This document shows positions 26,141-38,031 of a stretch of DNA of 64,000 nt, piece by piece (position 1 is the first letter of the stretch; every line of letters begins with the position of its first letter). Below the pieces are notes generated by a model that did no database searches, was not told the DNA's origin, and worked only from the letters and a program-made list of their open reading frames with translations. The position numbers and the translations under genes were made by a program. The stretch is from Ignelater luminosus (Eukaryota > Arthropoda > Insecta > Coleoptera > Elateridae). The DNA lies in contig VTPC01000398.1 of assembly GCA_011009095.1 (NCBI GenBank), positions 99,436 through 163,435 on the forward strand. Reading direction: 5' to 3'.

Positions 26141-26312
26141 CTTTGGTAGCTCTGCTAGTTAGGCGTCCAACTATCAACCCGAAAGTTTACCGAGGTTCTA
26201 AGCTTTTCACCAGGAAAGAATCTGTGAAAGGATGCCATCCTCCGGGAATGTAAAGCAGTACGTAGGCTCCGTGTGACTACAATAAATTGCACGTTAAATC
26301 CCTTTTTTCCGA
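26141..26312 (+). mobile_element. tRNA-derived SINE
   Basis: The head looks like a tRNA. An A-box-like TGGTAGCTCTG starts at 26144, and a B-box-like GAGGTTCTAAGC is at 26192-26203. Their spacing is close to that of a tRNA gene. Between them is TTAGGCGTCCAACTATCAAC, which recalls the D-stem to anticodon-loop part of a tRNA. The body that follows is relatively G+C-rich (GATGCCATCCTCCGGGAATG, GTAGGCTCCGTGTGAC). It ends near a short T-run at about 26308. This is the layout of a polymerase III-transcribed, tRNA-headed SINE. I saw no flanking direct repeats. Confidence 0.6.
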
Positions 26313-27772
26313 GTTTAGCTAAATTCTAATTGGCGGAAAAATGACCACATGTAGGAATTAAAGTTACGAGGCCAAAAAACGACGATTATTATGTATTTCT
26401 TAATCATCCGTTATTTAAAAAACAAGGAAAATATTTCGAATGACCGAATGACTCTGAAATTGGAAAATATCGACAACATTAAGAGATATAATTAAATATT
26501 AACAGGAATTTTTAGGTCTGAGAAAAAAAGAAAGCTTTAATTACATTTTATAAAAGTTTGATTTTCTCAACAATCAACCGTTTTCTATTTATCTGACGTA
26601 GGTATACCTAATATTTCAAGTACTGAGGCATTTGTTTTATCTAGAGCCTTCTTTTCTTTTAAATTTACATTTGGGGATTTCCTTTAAATATTTGATTTAT
26701 ACCGAGGACATGCATATAAAACGATATACGTTAAATATGCGTTTTAAAATTCCGATCATGACAGTCAACTTTTTTTTCTTGATAAAGTCGTCTTTAATCT
26801 AGAACAAAGTCATTTAAGTAGAACTAATTGTAATTGCTGAGATAAAGACGAATTCTTTAAATGATAGATTTCAAATTAAAAATGGTTTAATTAAAATAAT
26901 TTACTGAAGTAAACTTCCTAAATTGGTATTATATTTATAAAATCAGTTACTTAATGAATTTCTGATACGGAACACAATTTATATTTTACAAATTAAAACA
27001 CCGAAAAATCCGATAAACCATTCAGTCGTAATTTATCGGAGAATTATTTTTCGTTAAGGAAGATAAAAATTAAAACAAAGCAAGTTGAACTTTAGTCTTC
27101 CTCACCACCAAAAATTATTACAATAAATTGGCCACTTATATAAAATAACAAGCCTAATTAAGCCTCCTTTTTATACAGAACACCATTTTGTCATTCTAGT
27201 TGTCACCATATATTTCAATTACGTTTATATTAGTCTGCTATATATTTTTTGACCCTCAGTACTTGACATTGCAGGTTTCCAAATGCAAACTGATATGTTA
27301 CTACCATCACTCTTACTATTTATCCATCATTCGATATAATTCAATGTACGGGAAATTGGGAAAAGCCGCAATGACGTCTTCACTTGACAACTCTTATCTA
27401 ATGGAACGTTCTTCCATGAAAAGAAAATATTGATTTTTTAAATTTTACTTCTGCTGATCTATCTTATATTTTTTCAGTATCTTGTCACTGCTGGGAGGTT
27501 ACTTTCACGGTTGATTTTCTACGCTGTTCCATTAAAACTCCAAAAGTTGTATTTTTCTGATTCTGATTAAAAAAGTTTATAATATAATGCCCTCTTGTTC
27601 TATAAAAAAATACGAGACTAACAAACAACTTTAGAGCAGCAGAATGAAAAATATACTGTCTCTCACATGAATTACCGTAATAAAAAAAACTAAGTTGATT
27701 TAAATTTATATTGCCAAATATGTATGTGTAATATATACAAAAAAAGAAATACAAAAAAGGTGCAAAGTTAAA
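26313..27772. other. A+T-rich stretch without recognised genes
   Basis: It holds only a small hairpin near 27003-27054 (CCGATAAA and TTTATCGG as arms, flanked by CGAAAAAT and ATTTTTCG). No coding sequence is supported. Confidence 0.55.
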
Positions 27773-27966
27773 TTTCTTTATTTTGTTTGGAACGAATTTA
27801 ATGAATTAGTACGTAAACANNNNNNNNNNNNNNNNNNNNNNNNNNNNNNNNNNNNNNNNNNNNNNNNNNNNNNNNNNNNNNNNNNNNNNNNNNNNNNNNN
27901 NNNNNNNNNNNNNNNNNNNTTTCTTTATTTTGTTTGGAACGAATTTAATGAATTAGTACGTAAACA
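27773..27966. other. 100-N assembly gap flanked by an exact 47 bp duplication
   Basis: The run of N is exactly 100 bases (27820-27919). The 47 bases before it (27773-27819, starting TTTCTTTATTTTG and ending ACGTAAACA) are repeated exactly after it (27920-27966). The two contig ends therefore overlap and were joined with a placeholder gap. The true sequence most likely has one copy and no missing bases. Confidence 0.9.
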
Positions 27967-29799
27967 CCACAACGCATTTCAACGACAATAAATTCACAGA
28001 TGGAACCTACCTCTAGTTACTACGTACATTCTCTTATGCAAATTACAGACGTTATAGATAATAAATTCATATATCTACTTGTGAGCATTTCCATTACCCT
28101 CGTTAAATAAATTGCTTTTGTAATGCAGTGGCATTCTAGTTTAAATTAATTATGAGAAAATAATATCCGCATAAGAACTGGAATTACATTCCCCCAAAAC
28201 CTATTAGGATACAAACCTACCATGAATTGTGAACGCTTAATAAATTTGTGAGAGAGGAAGGTTTGATTTTAATGATTATAATTTTATTAGTTACATCATA
28301 CTGGGTGTTCTAATAATCTTGAACTACTTTTCTCAATTTTGAGTTGTAAATATAATAATATAAAATACAGCCTTTTCTGTATTTACTAATACATGCATTT
28401 CAAAAGTCTTTGGATTATTTCAAAAAAAACTAAATGAAACGCCAAAACAGCCATTACTTATAAGAATGATTTGATATAGATTTAGCGGATGGTATTCGTA
28501 TGTCACCATAATATTAACTTCAAAGATATTGACCAGTGGAAAGCAACATATTTCAACTTTCTATCGTTTATTATATTTATCGACAGTGCCATGGCTTTAG
28601 ACAAAGTTAAAAGACAGAAACTGAAATATTCTGAGAATAAAAATCGTATCTGCAGTAGTTAATCCATTTGTTCCAATGGATTGACTTATACCTAATTGAT
28701 AATAATAGCTTTTAAATGAGATGTCTATCTTAATGGTATTGATTAATTTAGTAGCTACTTTACTGTAAAAAGCTAAATAAAGCTGTTTCGCTGGACAAAA
28801 ACACAAAAACAAAAACTTATATAATTGAATAGTTTTGACATAATCTTCCACACAGAAAAAAAAATCATTTAGGATGCAGTAGACAATTAAATATAAAACG
28901 ATAAAATTAAAAGAAATATTTCCAGAATAAAAACTGAAACCACCTGTTGCAAGCACAACACGACTACGGGAGCATTAAATCCTTAGCAATCAAGGACCTT
29001 TTCAAACAAACAAAAACTGCTACGCAGTCTTCAAACAGCTTTTTCAAAGGATTATAAAAACCAATTAAAAATAAATAAAATTTGTAAAGGCGGTGATTTA
29101 AAATAAAAAAGTAGCAAGATGGCTGTTGAACTTTTTATCTAATTGCTGAATTATTAGAGAAAAACAAAGTTCAATGTAATTAAAACAAGTTACAATTTCA
29201 ATTCAAGTACGACTGTACAGTTGGAGATGAATCAAAACCTTACAACGTCTAAACCATCACTCAATATATTGTTTGACCGATTCACAAGATACTAAATAAA
29301 TTAGTTACTATATCAAGTTAGATTTTTACCAATCATGAGCAATCTGCAGTATGTCTCAGATACTCAAGAATTCAGATACTTACCGACACGTAAAACATTC
29401 AGATTGGGTATCTCAAGACATACTGTGTTGACAAAAAATTCGAATATCCCAATTTAGTGGGTTTCAATTTCAGTTTCATGGCGTGTTTTTATTAAATTCT
29501 TGAAAACTTTGACAAGATTCTTTTCTAACTACTTAATTTTAATTTTTCTTTATTGTCCGTTCAAATATTCAAAAGCTGGTCTTGTTCGATTGCTAACAGT
29601 CACATATTTAGTAAAGGATTTTGATAATTCTATTTTTATACCTCAAAATAAACAAATGAGTAACAGTAAATAGTACTATACTCGTCAGCCACGTTGACAT
29701 TCCTCAGATGGAGTATTTAGTATAAACTTCCTTTTTCTAAAGGTATGCGTTATAATGTTGGTTTAACCGTAAATGACGATAATTTAGTTTGCCAAATTG
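27967..29799. other. A+T-rich stretch without recognised genes
   Basis: A minus-strand open frame of 119 codons (28956-28597) is hydrophobic and rich in F, I, L and Y, with no recognisable domain. I take it as chance. A hairpin at 29347-29425 is listed separately. Confidence 0.5.
29347..29425. other. 79-nt hairpin, pre-miRNA-sized
   Basis: CAGTATGTCT (29347-29356) pairs perfectly with AGACATACTG (29416-29425). After a small internal loop, GATAC (29359-29363) pairs with GTATC (29408-29412). The remaining loop is about 44 nt. No known miRNA seed was recognised. It may be a MITE remnant. Confidence 0.3.
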
Positions 29800-31140
29800 T
29801 CAAATTGACCAATGAGCATGGTACCTATACCTTCTCATGGTGATGATATTGTTGCAAATATAAAGGTCAGTCATTTCACAGTGAAAGGTCAGACTAGTAA
29901 TATGTCAGCTTCCGTAATGAATTTGCCCACTTTAAAAATCATGTACAAACCGTGTCCTATTTATCCAGTCCTCTGTGCTTTGATTACAGCCACCACGCTC
30001 AGTTTTTCTGACAGGTTCTTTAATTCCTATTTGGGTCTTGTACCCAATCTTCTACCCCCAAAGACCTTCTTTGATACTTTTTTTCCAACATTACCAACGA
30101 TACTTTCTCTGCATTCCCTACAATCTATGCTTTACTTGCATTAGTCACTATCGTCCTTAAAACTGTCTTGCAGGCATATGTGCATTCTGAACATCTGCAA
30201 AATGGTTTTACTCTGTAACGCTTCACCAAGCCAATAATTTTGTTTGGATTTTAAATATTTAAATATTAAACATTATCACATCAGATACATTGGCCGTTTT
30301 GCTTTTTTAATTATGTTTTTACACACAATCGGTTGTTTTATTTACGTACCTGTCCATATGATACAGTCAGTTGTTTCCAGTTTTTGTTACAATTGTAACG
30401 TTATCTGATTTTTATTATTGGACTTGCTCTATTTGTACCGCATCTTTAACTATCTTCTCTAACACTACATTAAATAAAACAGACGAAACTGGATGCCTCT
30501 TTTATTCTTTTAACTTTAAAACTCCTTATTTTGTTTTTGTTAAAGTCATCTGTATTAATCTATGCTCTCTTAATACCATCATAATTACCGTGCTGTATAC
30601 ATATTTCTAAAATAGATTATTGCGCGTGACCTTTTTTTGGAGTTTTTTCTTTTGTTCATACTTTCTTCACAAATAGATACATATTTACTCTTCTGCATAA
30701 ATTCCCACCCTCATAACTAAGCATCTCTGCTGCTATTTTGTATTTGCCAGAACCTTTCGTGTTTTATCTTTATCCCACATTCTACAAATTTCGCTTTTAT
30801 TTATTTTTGTAGTTTTCGTAGAACTTTGTCTTTAATTGTCTTTTCTTTTCATTCCAGGTCTCTAATTTTCTAGTTTGTGTAACTTTCTTGTAATTTGCAC
30901 ATTCTATTCCTTTTTTTCAACAACATCTTGCATCCTCTTTTCTAGACACTATAGCTATTCGCTATTTCCTTTGATTTCATTCACTTTTCTAACTGCTCCT
31001 CACATTTTGAATCAAACCATTCCTATTTCTATATTTTGTTTTGTTTCCAGTATCAGTTTCATCTGGTCTCATCCTTTATTCCTTTCTAGAAGCTTTCAAT
31101 GTTTTCATTTTTATTTATATTAAATAAATTCTCATGCAAT
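29800..31140 (-). pseudogene. Decayed non-LTR retrotransposon (LINE) reverse transcriptase, C-terminal half
   Basis: Read on the minus strand, 30535-30430 gives a degraded reverse transcriptase motif. It reads GVLKLKE, stop, KRHPVSSVLFNVVLEKIVKD. The family usually has GVRQGD-LSP-LFN-LE at this place. Further down, near 30090-29980, lies KKVFGGRRLGTRPK followed by LKNLSEKL. This resembles the Arg/Lys-rich C-terminal tail of many insect LINE proteins (G-R-R-GRPK-RW-D-V). The catalytic YADD box was not legible. Upstream (30600-31140) the minus strand is purine-rich, which fits the linker before the reverse transcriptase, but it cannot be aligned. Stops and frameshifts are frequent. The 110-codon + strand frame at 29812-30144 is a shadow of this relic. 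Confidence 0.55.
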
Positions 31141-34100
31141 TTCTCCATATACAATGTATCCCATTTTCGATATAATCACACCCTCGGTTATTATTACAAG
31201 AGGTTTGGGGTTTAGTTTGTACCGGCCAAATTCTTCAAGACAGATTCATGGGTAAGACCGGAATTTGCTGATCTGTTTTTCTTTTATAAGCAAAAATCTA
31301 AAATATCCCACCTTTTTTAAAGATTTGCCATTATTTTGCTGTTGAAATAATGAAACCGGTTACCATGAGTTTCTGAAAAGTCATTACCGAATAATGCAAC
31401 AACAGAATTTCTTCACGTCGCATACGATTTAATTACTAAGAGTGAGAATTTAATTTTCTTTTGATAGTTAGGTTAGTAATCTCCAGAAAAAGAATTTAAA
31501 GAGCTTTTCATTACTATTATATAATCTGACATATCTGTTTTTAAAAACGTCCGGAATATTCGCAAGAATATGCTTAAGGAGATATACACAGTACTTAACT
31601 GAAACATCCTAGATCGAGTAAACAAGAATGCGATGATGTCGAGTTTTTTTTTTTTTTGTTAAACCAACACTAAATCGATACTAAACATATGTTTGGTATC
31701 ATAATTCTTTCTTCGCACTTCGGCTTTATTTTTGTCGTTCAGTCTTTTATAAATATTTACTCAAACTGTCTCCTTCTTAAAAATAACGTAGCATCTTTAA
31801 ACGATATTTCTGATCACAATCCGTAACTTTAGCAAATACCTAATGCATAGAGATAACACGTATATTTGGTAAAATTCACTAAAGGTCTTGAAACTAAATT
31901 TTTATTACATCACTACAAATCTCCTATTTATCATTTTTATTAGTAATACCGTCTTAGTTTTCTTAATCCACGTACGATTAAACAGTAAGATTCCGAAATA
32001 CAAACGTAATAGTGACCCTTTGCCCTTTTGTCTGTACATAGTGTCTGAAAGATTAAGAAAATAATATTGAGAAGCGCACGCCTAAATAACACACATATGT
32101 TTTCTATGTAAGTTTAACAAGAACATCTCATCCAACGTAATAAATAATTTATCACTGACATTCGTTTAAGTTTCCTGTCAAATAAAAAGAATATCTCGTG
32201 CCACAGGTGCTTTAGTACGTCACTACGCGAGAAAATGAATGAAAGGGTATGATAAGAAGTTCACACCTCTAGAGTATAGAGAAAAGAAACTTTTAAACTT
32301 TAGAATCTACACTTTGAAGGAAATAAGATCTCTACCATCATATTTCGTACTAAAAATGAAGAATAAATTAACAAGTGATTAACTCTAGTTACAAAGTAGA
32401 TGAGGATATCAAGTTGAATTTAATCTGCATAAAACATCAATAGATTTAAATCAGCATCTCCTTCATTAAGACCTTTTAAAAGAAACCCTAAGATATTTTA
32501 AAGAAATTTGCTTTCGACGAATATCGTTTCATTTCTTTGTTCGTAGAAAAAGAGAAAAGGACTTTCGGTTGATTGGGGTTGTTGATGAGAGAACATTAAA
32601 AGTTCCGTGGTTTAATTTTTGTTTTCTAATTCCTTTGTTAATCCGTAATCTATTTGGAAATTGTGATCTAAAGTATGTTGCAATTTAAAAGACAAAGAAA
32701 TTAAAAGAGAAACGAGATGCTTTCTTAATGTTTGAATGCTTGTGTTGTACAGGCTGCTAATTTGAACAAAGTAATTCACAAGTTTAAAATAAAGAATTTT
32801 GGAAAGAACCAGAAATTATTGTATTTTCGTATAGAGTTAATAGTTACATTATTTTCATTGTAATTAATTAATAGATGTTCAATTGCAACATTTATGTGAA
32901 GAAGTCAATGTAAACAATAATTGTCGACTATCACGCTGTGATAAATGGGTCTATGTAGTATATGTCATACTAATAACATCAACAACCAGTACATTCCTTT
33001 AGATTAAAAGATTAAACTGTCTTTAGATTAAAGCGTCTGCGTCTGTCAGAACCGGGATTAATACAATTTCAATTTACCTGGATTTGACTAAGAAAACTGA
33101 TGTTACGTAGGCAAGATAATGTGTTTTATAATTGTAACTGAAGAATGTAAATTATGTGGATAATGAAAACTTGAAATGAATATAACATGAGATACAAATA
33201 TTTTTATTGCGATAAAAAATAATATCTCTCTTTATTATTTATTAAGCACTTTATCACAACTAACAGATTTTATTATTTTTACTTTTCTTTTGATTTAAAA
33301 TAAAGTCGGAAACCGATTATCTTTATGTCATAGGACGTCAATCCATTTCGTCAGATACAATTTCATCTAATAATTAAAAAATCATTTGGCTTAAACTTGC
33401 ATTTATATCAGTTATTAGGGGAAAAATGTTGCATTTTCAATATGCTTCCGGAAGCTTTTAAAGAAAAAAGTACTTTCCTCATGGGGTCACACAGTAATTA
33501 ACCGTAAAAGCATATTGGCTCCATTAAACCGTATGACATTTTAAACAAACAAAAAAATTAAAAATTTGTTGTGTTTAAATAACACAACATTATATAAGTA
33601 ATTGTTAAAATATTCTGAAGAAAGAATATGTCTTTAACTGCGTTTGTTTTTTTTTCTCGCATAGAGAGTTTTTGCGCAACGCGTTTTAGAAGACAGTCTT
33701 TTCTTATTTATTGGTTTTATCTATTTTTATTGACAAAGATTTCCTAATCGGTAGTTTACTCAAATTTGCATCAATCAACATTGCATGTAAATAACGGGGT
33801 TCCCAAACAGAAAATATTAAAAGTTGTTGGGAAAAGTTTTACAGGAAGATTACTTTTTCTGAGAATATCAGCGATTGTGCAAGGTGTTCCATAAAAGAGC
33901 AACACATGTAGCCTAACTGTCTTTTAATGCAACGCCCTGTATGTTTTATTTTCTTGTAGGATCTAAACCTAACAGCTTTGGTGTTTTCAATTTTTTGTTG
34001 TTAAATTCCTTTAAACTCTTATAGAACGTAATAGAGAAACACAAAAGGTCTTAAAGTATAAAAACCCTAGTCCACTTATAACTTCAGATCTATTCGTTTG

Positions 34101-36085
34101 ACGTCTTTTGCTACTACAGTGTAATTTTCAAAGGTATATATAAACATTTAATAAATATTTATGTCTTTGAAAATAATATTGTAATATCGAAAAGTAACAG
34201 TAAAAAAATAAATAACAAAATGTCTTTTTTGTTTATTGAGCAAACAATGTTCTCGATACCAGTCACAAGAAAAGCGTAATCTGCAAAGGAACAAATTTCA
34301 GCAGTGCGGTGAGAAAAATGTTTTATAGTAACTCTTATAAGAATTCTCATAAACGTTATACAATTTTTTCATACCTGTGGTAACAGTCAAATATTTTATA
34401 ACTGTTATAATACAAGTTTTTCTGGCATAAACACGTAGTAGCTATTAATCTAAAGTACCTGGAGTGGTCGAAGAACACGACAGTAGTCATATAATATGTC
34501 AATAGTATTTAAAGCATCCATTTATTACCATTAATACTGAGCTTGAGTTTTTGCTACGGTATATAATTTGTAACACCATGTGAACTGTTTATTAGTGATA
34601 ACAGATCAGTATTATAATCGTAACAGTTTACATTTAATAATAATAAATCCAGACTTATCTTTAAACAATTTAGCTTCTATGCAATCTTAAAGCTTCGATA
34701 AATTAAAATAAAGTAGTTTTCTTGCAAACATTTTGATAATAAAGCAAACTTGCTAACTGCAAAGAAAGACTCTTTGCTTTGCTTTGAAGGAAGTGATATC
34801 AATTTCGTATTCTGTAACAACTCGATAGGTACTCCATACCAACCAGTGTTTTTACAGTTACTAAATGGGTTTAAGTAAATCAGTTTTTTAGATTAGATTA
34901 CACATCTTAAACGCTATAGACAGACAGTATCACACTGATGTTAAATATACCGTTATATAAAACCATTTTTCTCAGTGTACGATTAACAGCAAGAAACCAT
35001 ATAGGAAAAAGGTAATGCCGTTAATATTAATAATCATTTTTAAGGACTAAGGATTAATGCTTACCACTATAAGTTTTTAAGAACGCGATGTTTATTAATT
35101 ATACCATAGCGACACCATAAATTGGATAATTGAATAACAGCACTAATAGCATTAGCTATAGTCAGAAATATCTGAGGAAGATGAAAATACTAAGATATAC
35201 AGTATGCTCCATTTAAAGTAATTACGGTAATTATGGCGCTCATTAATGGAACACTCTGTATAGTCAAGAATAGTTTCAAGAAGCGCAGTACAACATTTTA
35301 TAGGAACATATTTTAATATTTCTATAAATAACGACACCACCCTCCGATTACACTTTTGGAAAGGTATATCCAAAACAAATATAAACTTACAATGAAAATT
35401 ACAAATAGGAAAATATAATACGTTTTTTGTCTTGGATGTGCAGATAGATACCGTTGAAGATATTGCGCAAAATTATTACATTATCTAATGTCTAGAAAAT
35501 ATATATTATTGCAAAATATTGTTGAAGAACTTTGTTTCTACTCGGTAAATTAAGTTCTTATCGATAAATTGTTTACATCGGTAGCTTTACATCATTAAAA
35601 ACATATTTAAAAATTTTGCTCTTAAAGCGATCTTCTTCAGATACACATCTTTTTGCAAAATTCTTTCCAAATTTGAAAACTGATGATAGTTGCTTGAAAT
35701 CAGATTTGGGTTGTACTGAAGTGATCTAATTTCTGAATGTCCGCTATGTACAGTCATGGTTTGCCACGCCTTGGGTTAATTTTGCTATACGTTGCATTCC
35801 TCTTTCAGAACTTATCTTTATGGCCACTGATATGTATCTGATTCATATTCTCAGGTATGAGCTCTGATTTTTTACATTTTTTTTTGTCACTGTGGTTTGA
35901 GGGTGTGTTCATTGTCTTCGATGGATTGTCGACCTTGCTGCAAAAGGCACATCTCAACGTTTAACCGATGCAGAAAAAGTCAAGTTTTAAAACTGTCTCG
36001 GAATAGCTTATATTTTTTTCTTATATTTATTTAGTTATGACTTGTTAATTAACTGAACAAATTTTATGTATGGTACAGACAAAAC
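31141..36085. other. Gene-poor A+T-rich stretch
   Basis: No gene is supportable. It contains a T-run at about 31647-31659 and one tiny transposon scar (33877-33947, listed separately). Open frames here are short and low in complexity. Confidence 0.55.
33877..33947. mobile_element. Internally deleted mini inverted-repeat element
   Basis: GCAAGGTGTTCCATAAAAGA on the left and, reading inward from the right, ACAGGGCGTTGCATTAAAAG form imperfect inverted repeats about 70 bases apart end to end. Ends starting CAGGGyGTTCC are common in insect DNA transposons. Almost nothing lies between the arms. Confidence 0.4.
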
Positions 36086-38031
36086 ACGAAGTATAAACAA
36101 TTCGCAAATTGACCAGACAATGTCTGAGATGTTTAGACAATATGGGAACTTCATTAATATTAATCTTATTTTGGGTTTTGTCTGGACTAAGCCCATTTTG
36201 TCTACAGTACATTAGACAAAAGACATTTTTAACTCACAGAAACGTTTAGTATTTTATTAATTTACTATTAAAATACACGTTTAACTTTATAGTATCCATC
36301 ATCGGTAACATCCATGATAATTCTTATTTGGCGTCATTCTTACCTCTGTCAACTTCAGGCGTCGGAATAACTACAGATGAGCCAATTGGTATAGGTAGAA
36401 AAGATTTCTCGCTTGGCGTTTTCATTCTCTTCGCCTGGTTTTCTAGTCATGAACGGGCCTTTTTCCCGATTCTTGTTTATTGACTGTTTATTACTACAGA
36501 TTTTGCATACAACGTTCACGCTATTGTCACATTTGTTACTGGTCTCTAAGCACTTGTTGTGGATGAACGAAAAACACACATCACACATTAAGTCACCCCC
36601 AACATCTTCACAAACGGAACAAACACTAACAGGCAAGAAACTTTCTTGTGTAATTTGTAATTGTAATCATGTTCAGGATTATTTACTAAATGATTAGGTG
36701 AGTCGTGAACATTTTTAAGACTCTCAATAATTTCATTTTGATTTATTAACAGTTCCTCTAAATCTTCTTCTGATGATAATCTATTTAAAAAAGATGAAGG
36801 AAGTTTACTTGATTGTAACACAATAAGTCCTTTTCGCCCGAAAAGTGCTTCATACGGAGTTTGGCCAATTTCGCTATGATATGCATTATTTTTACATAAT
36901 TGACAGAAGCGTAATCCTTCACTTCAATGATTATTCTGGGCTCCCTCCATTCAAGTTCTCAAAATGTTTTCAACATTTGATTCGTACGTTCCACTGATCC
37001 TTGGGATTGAGAATATGGGGTTTTTCATGTACCATCTTTAGACCAGGCCACATTTCGAAAAGTTTTTTAATTATTTGACTAGAAAACTTCCGGCCATTAT
37101 CAGATTACAGAAAGAAAATATATCGTATAAGGTATAAACCACTTCCACAGCGCTGTTAGACTTCAATATACATAAAATAACATATTTTGTAAGATGATTT
37201 TGGTAGACTAATATAAATTTGTAGTCACCGTCTTTAGAAATTTGAAGATCAATAAGATCTACTTGAGCATGCAAGTTTAAATCGTTAAACGCCATTGACT
37301 TTACTACTACACCTTTTTTGGGTATATTTTTCTTTTTCCAGCACAGATCACAAAAACTTAGGTACATCAATATAACAGCTCGGGGAATACTATAATATTT
37401 TCGTTTGAGCATTTCCTCTATTCTAATGCGTCCGCCATAACCACATTGTAAATGTGTTTCATGAAAAACATCAAATAATTCTTCTACTTTTAAAAAATAT
37501 TTTGTCACCTCCTGTTTTACTTGTAGGTACAATAAGTTTCTTCATTACTCCAATATACAGAATATCATACCTACTTAAACGTCTGTAATCTTTAGCAAGA
37601 AGTTTTCCTTTGCTCTTTTTTTTCCTTCGCACTTTCAACTTTACTCAAAATTTCATTGTATTTTTCGTTTGAAAAAACCACTATTCTTACTTTTTTTTTA
37701 CTTGAGATAGTTTTAATATAAACCTATCTTTAAAATGATTAGCACTATTATCATTCATTATTTAAATTACTTATTACTAGGTATATAAAAAATTAAAAAT
37801 TCTAATAATGAAACAATCACTCAAACTGCTTATTTACGAACAGCTGTAAAAGCTTGGTTAGGGTTCAATTTTCATTGAATGGTTCAAATGGACAAGTTCT
37901 GTCCAACTAAACATTGACATAACGTGTTTTGTCTAGACAAAGGGCGAAGTGATATAGTATTTCGGGCTTTGTTCGGTATCATTAGACATTTCTGGTTCTG
38001 TCTAGACAAAACGCGATTTGTCTTACTTCGT
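36086..38031 (-). mobile_element. Ginger-like integrase DNA transposon bounded by degenerate terminal inverted repeats
   Basis: The ends 36086-36119 and 37999-38031 are inverted repeats. The terminal ACGAAGTA is identical, and over about 33 positions roughly 26 agree with one gap (left continues TAAACAATTCGC, right AGACAAATCGC). Both subterminal zones are packed with TGTCTAGACA-type motifs and AGACAAA words. The gene sits almost centrally, with about 270 bases on each side. The enclosed protein has a retroviral-type integrase core, so this fits the Ginger class of cut-and-paste elements. I saw no clear target-site duplication. The 1946 bp copy is decayed. It ends about 0.85 kb upstream of the peptide gene's first coding exon. 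Confidence 0.68.
36355..37758 (-). pseudogene. KRAB-A domain-containing protein 2-like integrase with C-terminal zinc finger, frameshifted
   Basis: Probable start is the Met at 37758 (MNDNSANHFKDRF). A frame change in an A-run then leads to YNEILSKVESAKEK and, in another frame, YRRLSRYDILYIG and KKLIVPTSK. The open segment 37532-37071 covers the zinc-binding-like and core start: HETHLQCGYGG, CDLCWKKKNIPKKGVVVK, QVDLIDLQIS (first Asp) and YKFILVYQNHLTKY. After a frame change come DNGRKFSSQII (second Asp) and SQSQGSVERTNQML, which keeps the catalytic Glu. TPYEALFGRKG and SSEEDLEELL follow. The last segment (36636-36355) has a Cys/His cluster (CSVCEDV, CDVCFSFIHNKC, CKIC), a zinc finger typical of this family's C-terminus. 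At least five frame breaks inactivate it, but all three catalytic residues remain. Confidence 0.9.

Noticed and set aside
28597..28956. 119-codon open frame, minus strand
   Set aside because: Extremely rich in F, I, L and Y, no domain, no splice context. Consistent with chance in A+T-rich DNA.
29812..30144. 110-codon open frame on the + strand
   Set aside because: It is the antisense of the LINE C-terminal tail read on the minus strand.
31645..31660. T-run as a possible poly(A) tail of a retrocopy
   Set aside because: No adjacent retrocopy or target duplication, and the LINE relic ends about 0.5 kb away in the wrong position.
36413..36697. 94-codon + strand frame
   Set aside because: Shadow of the zinc-finger end of the integrase pseudogene.
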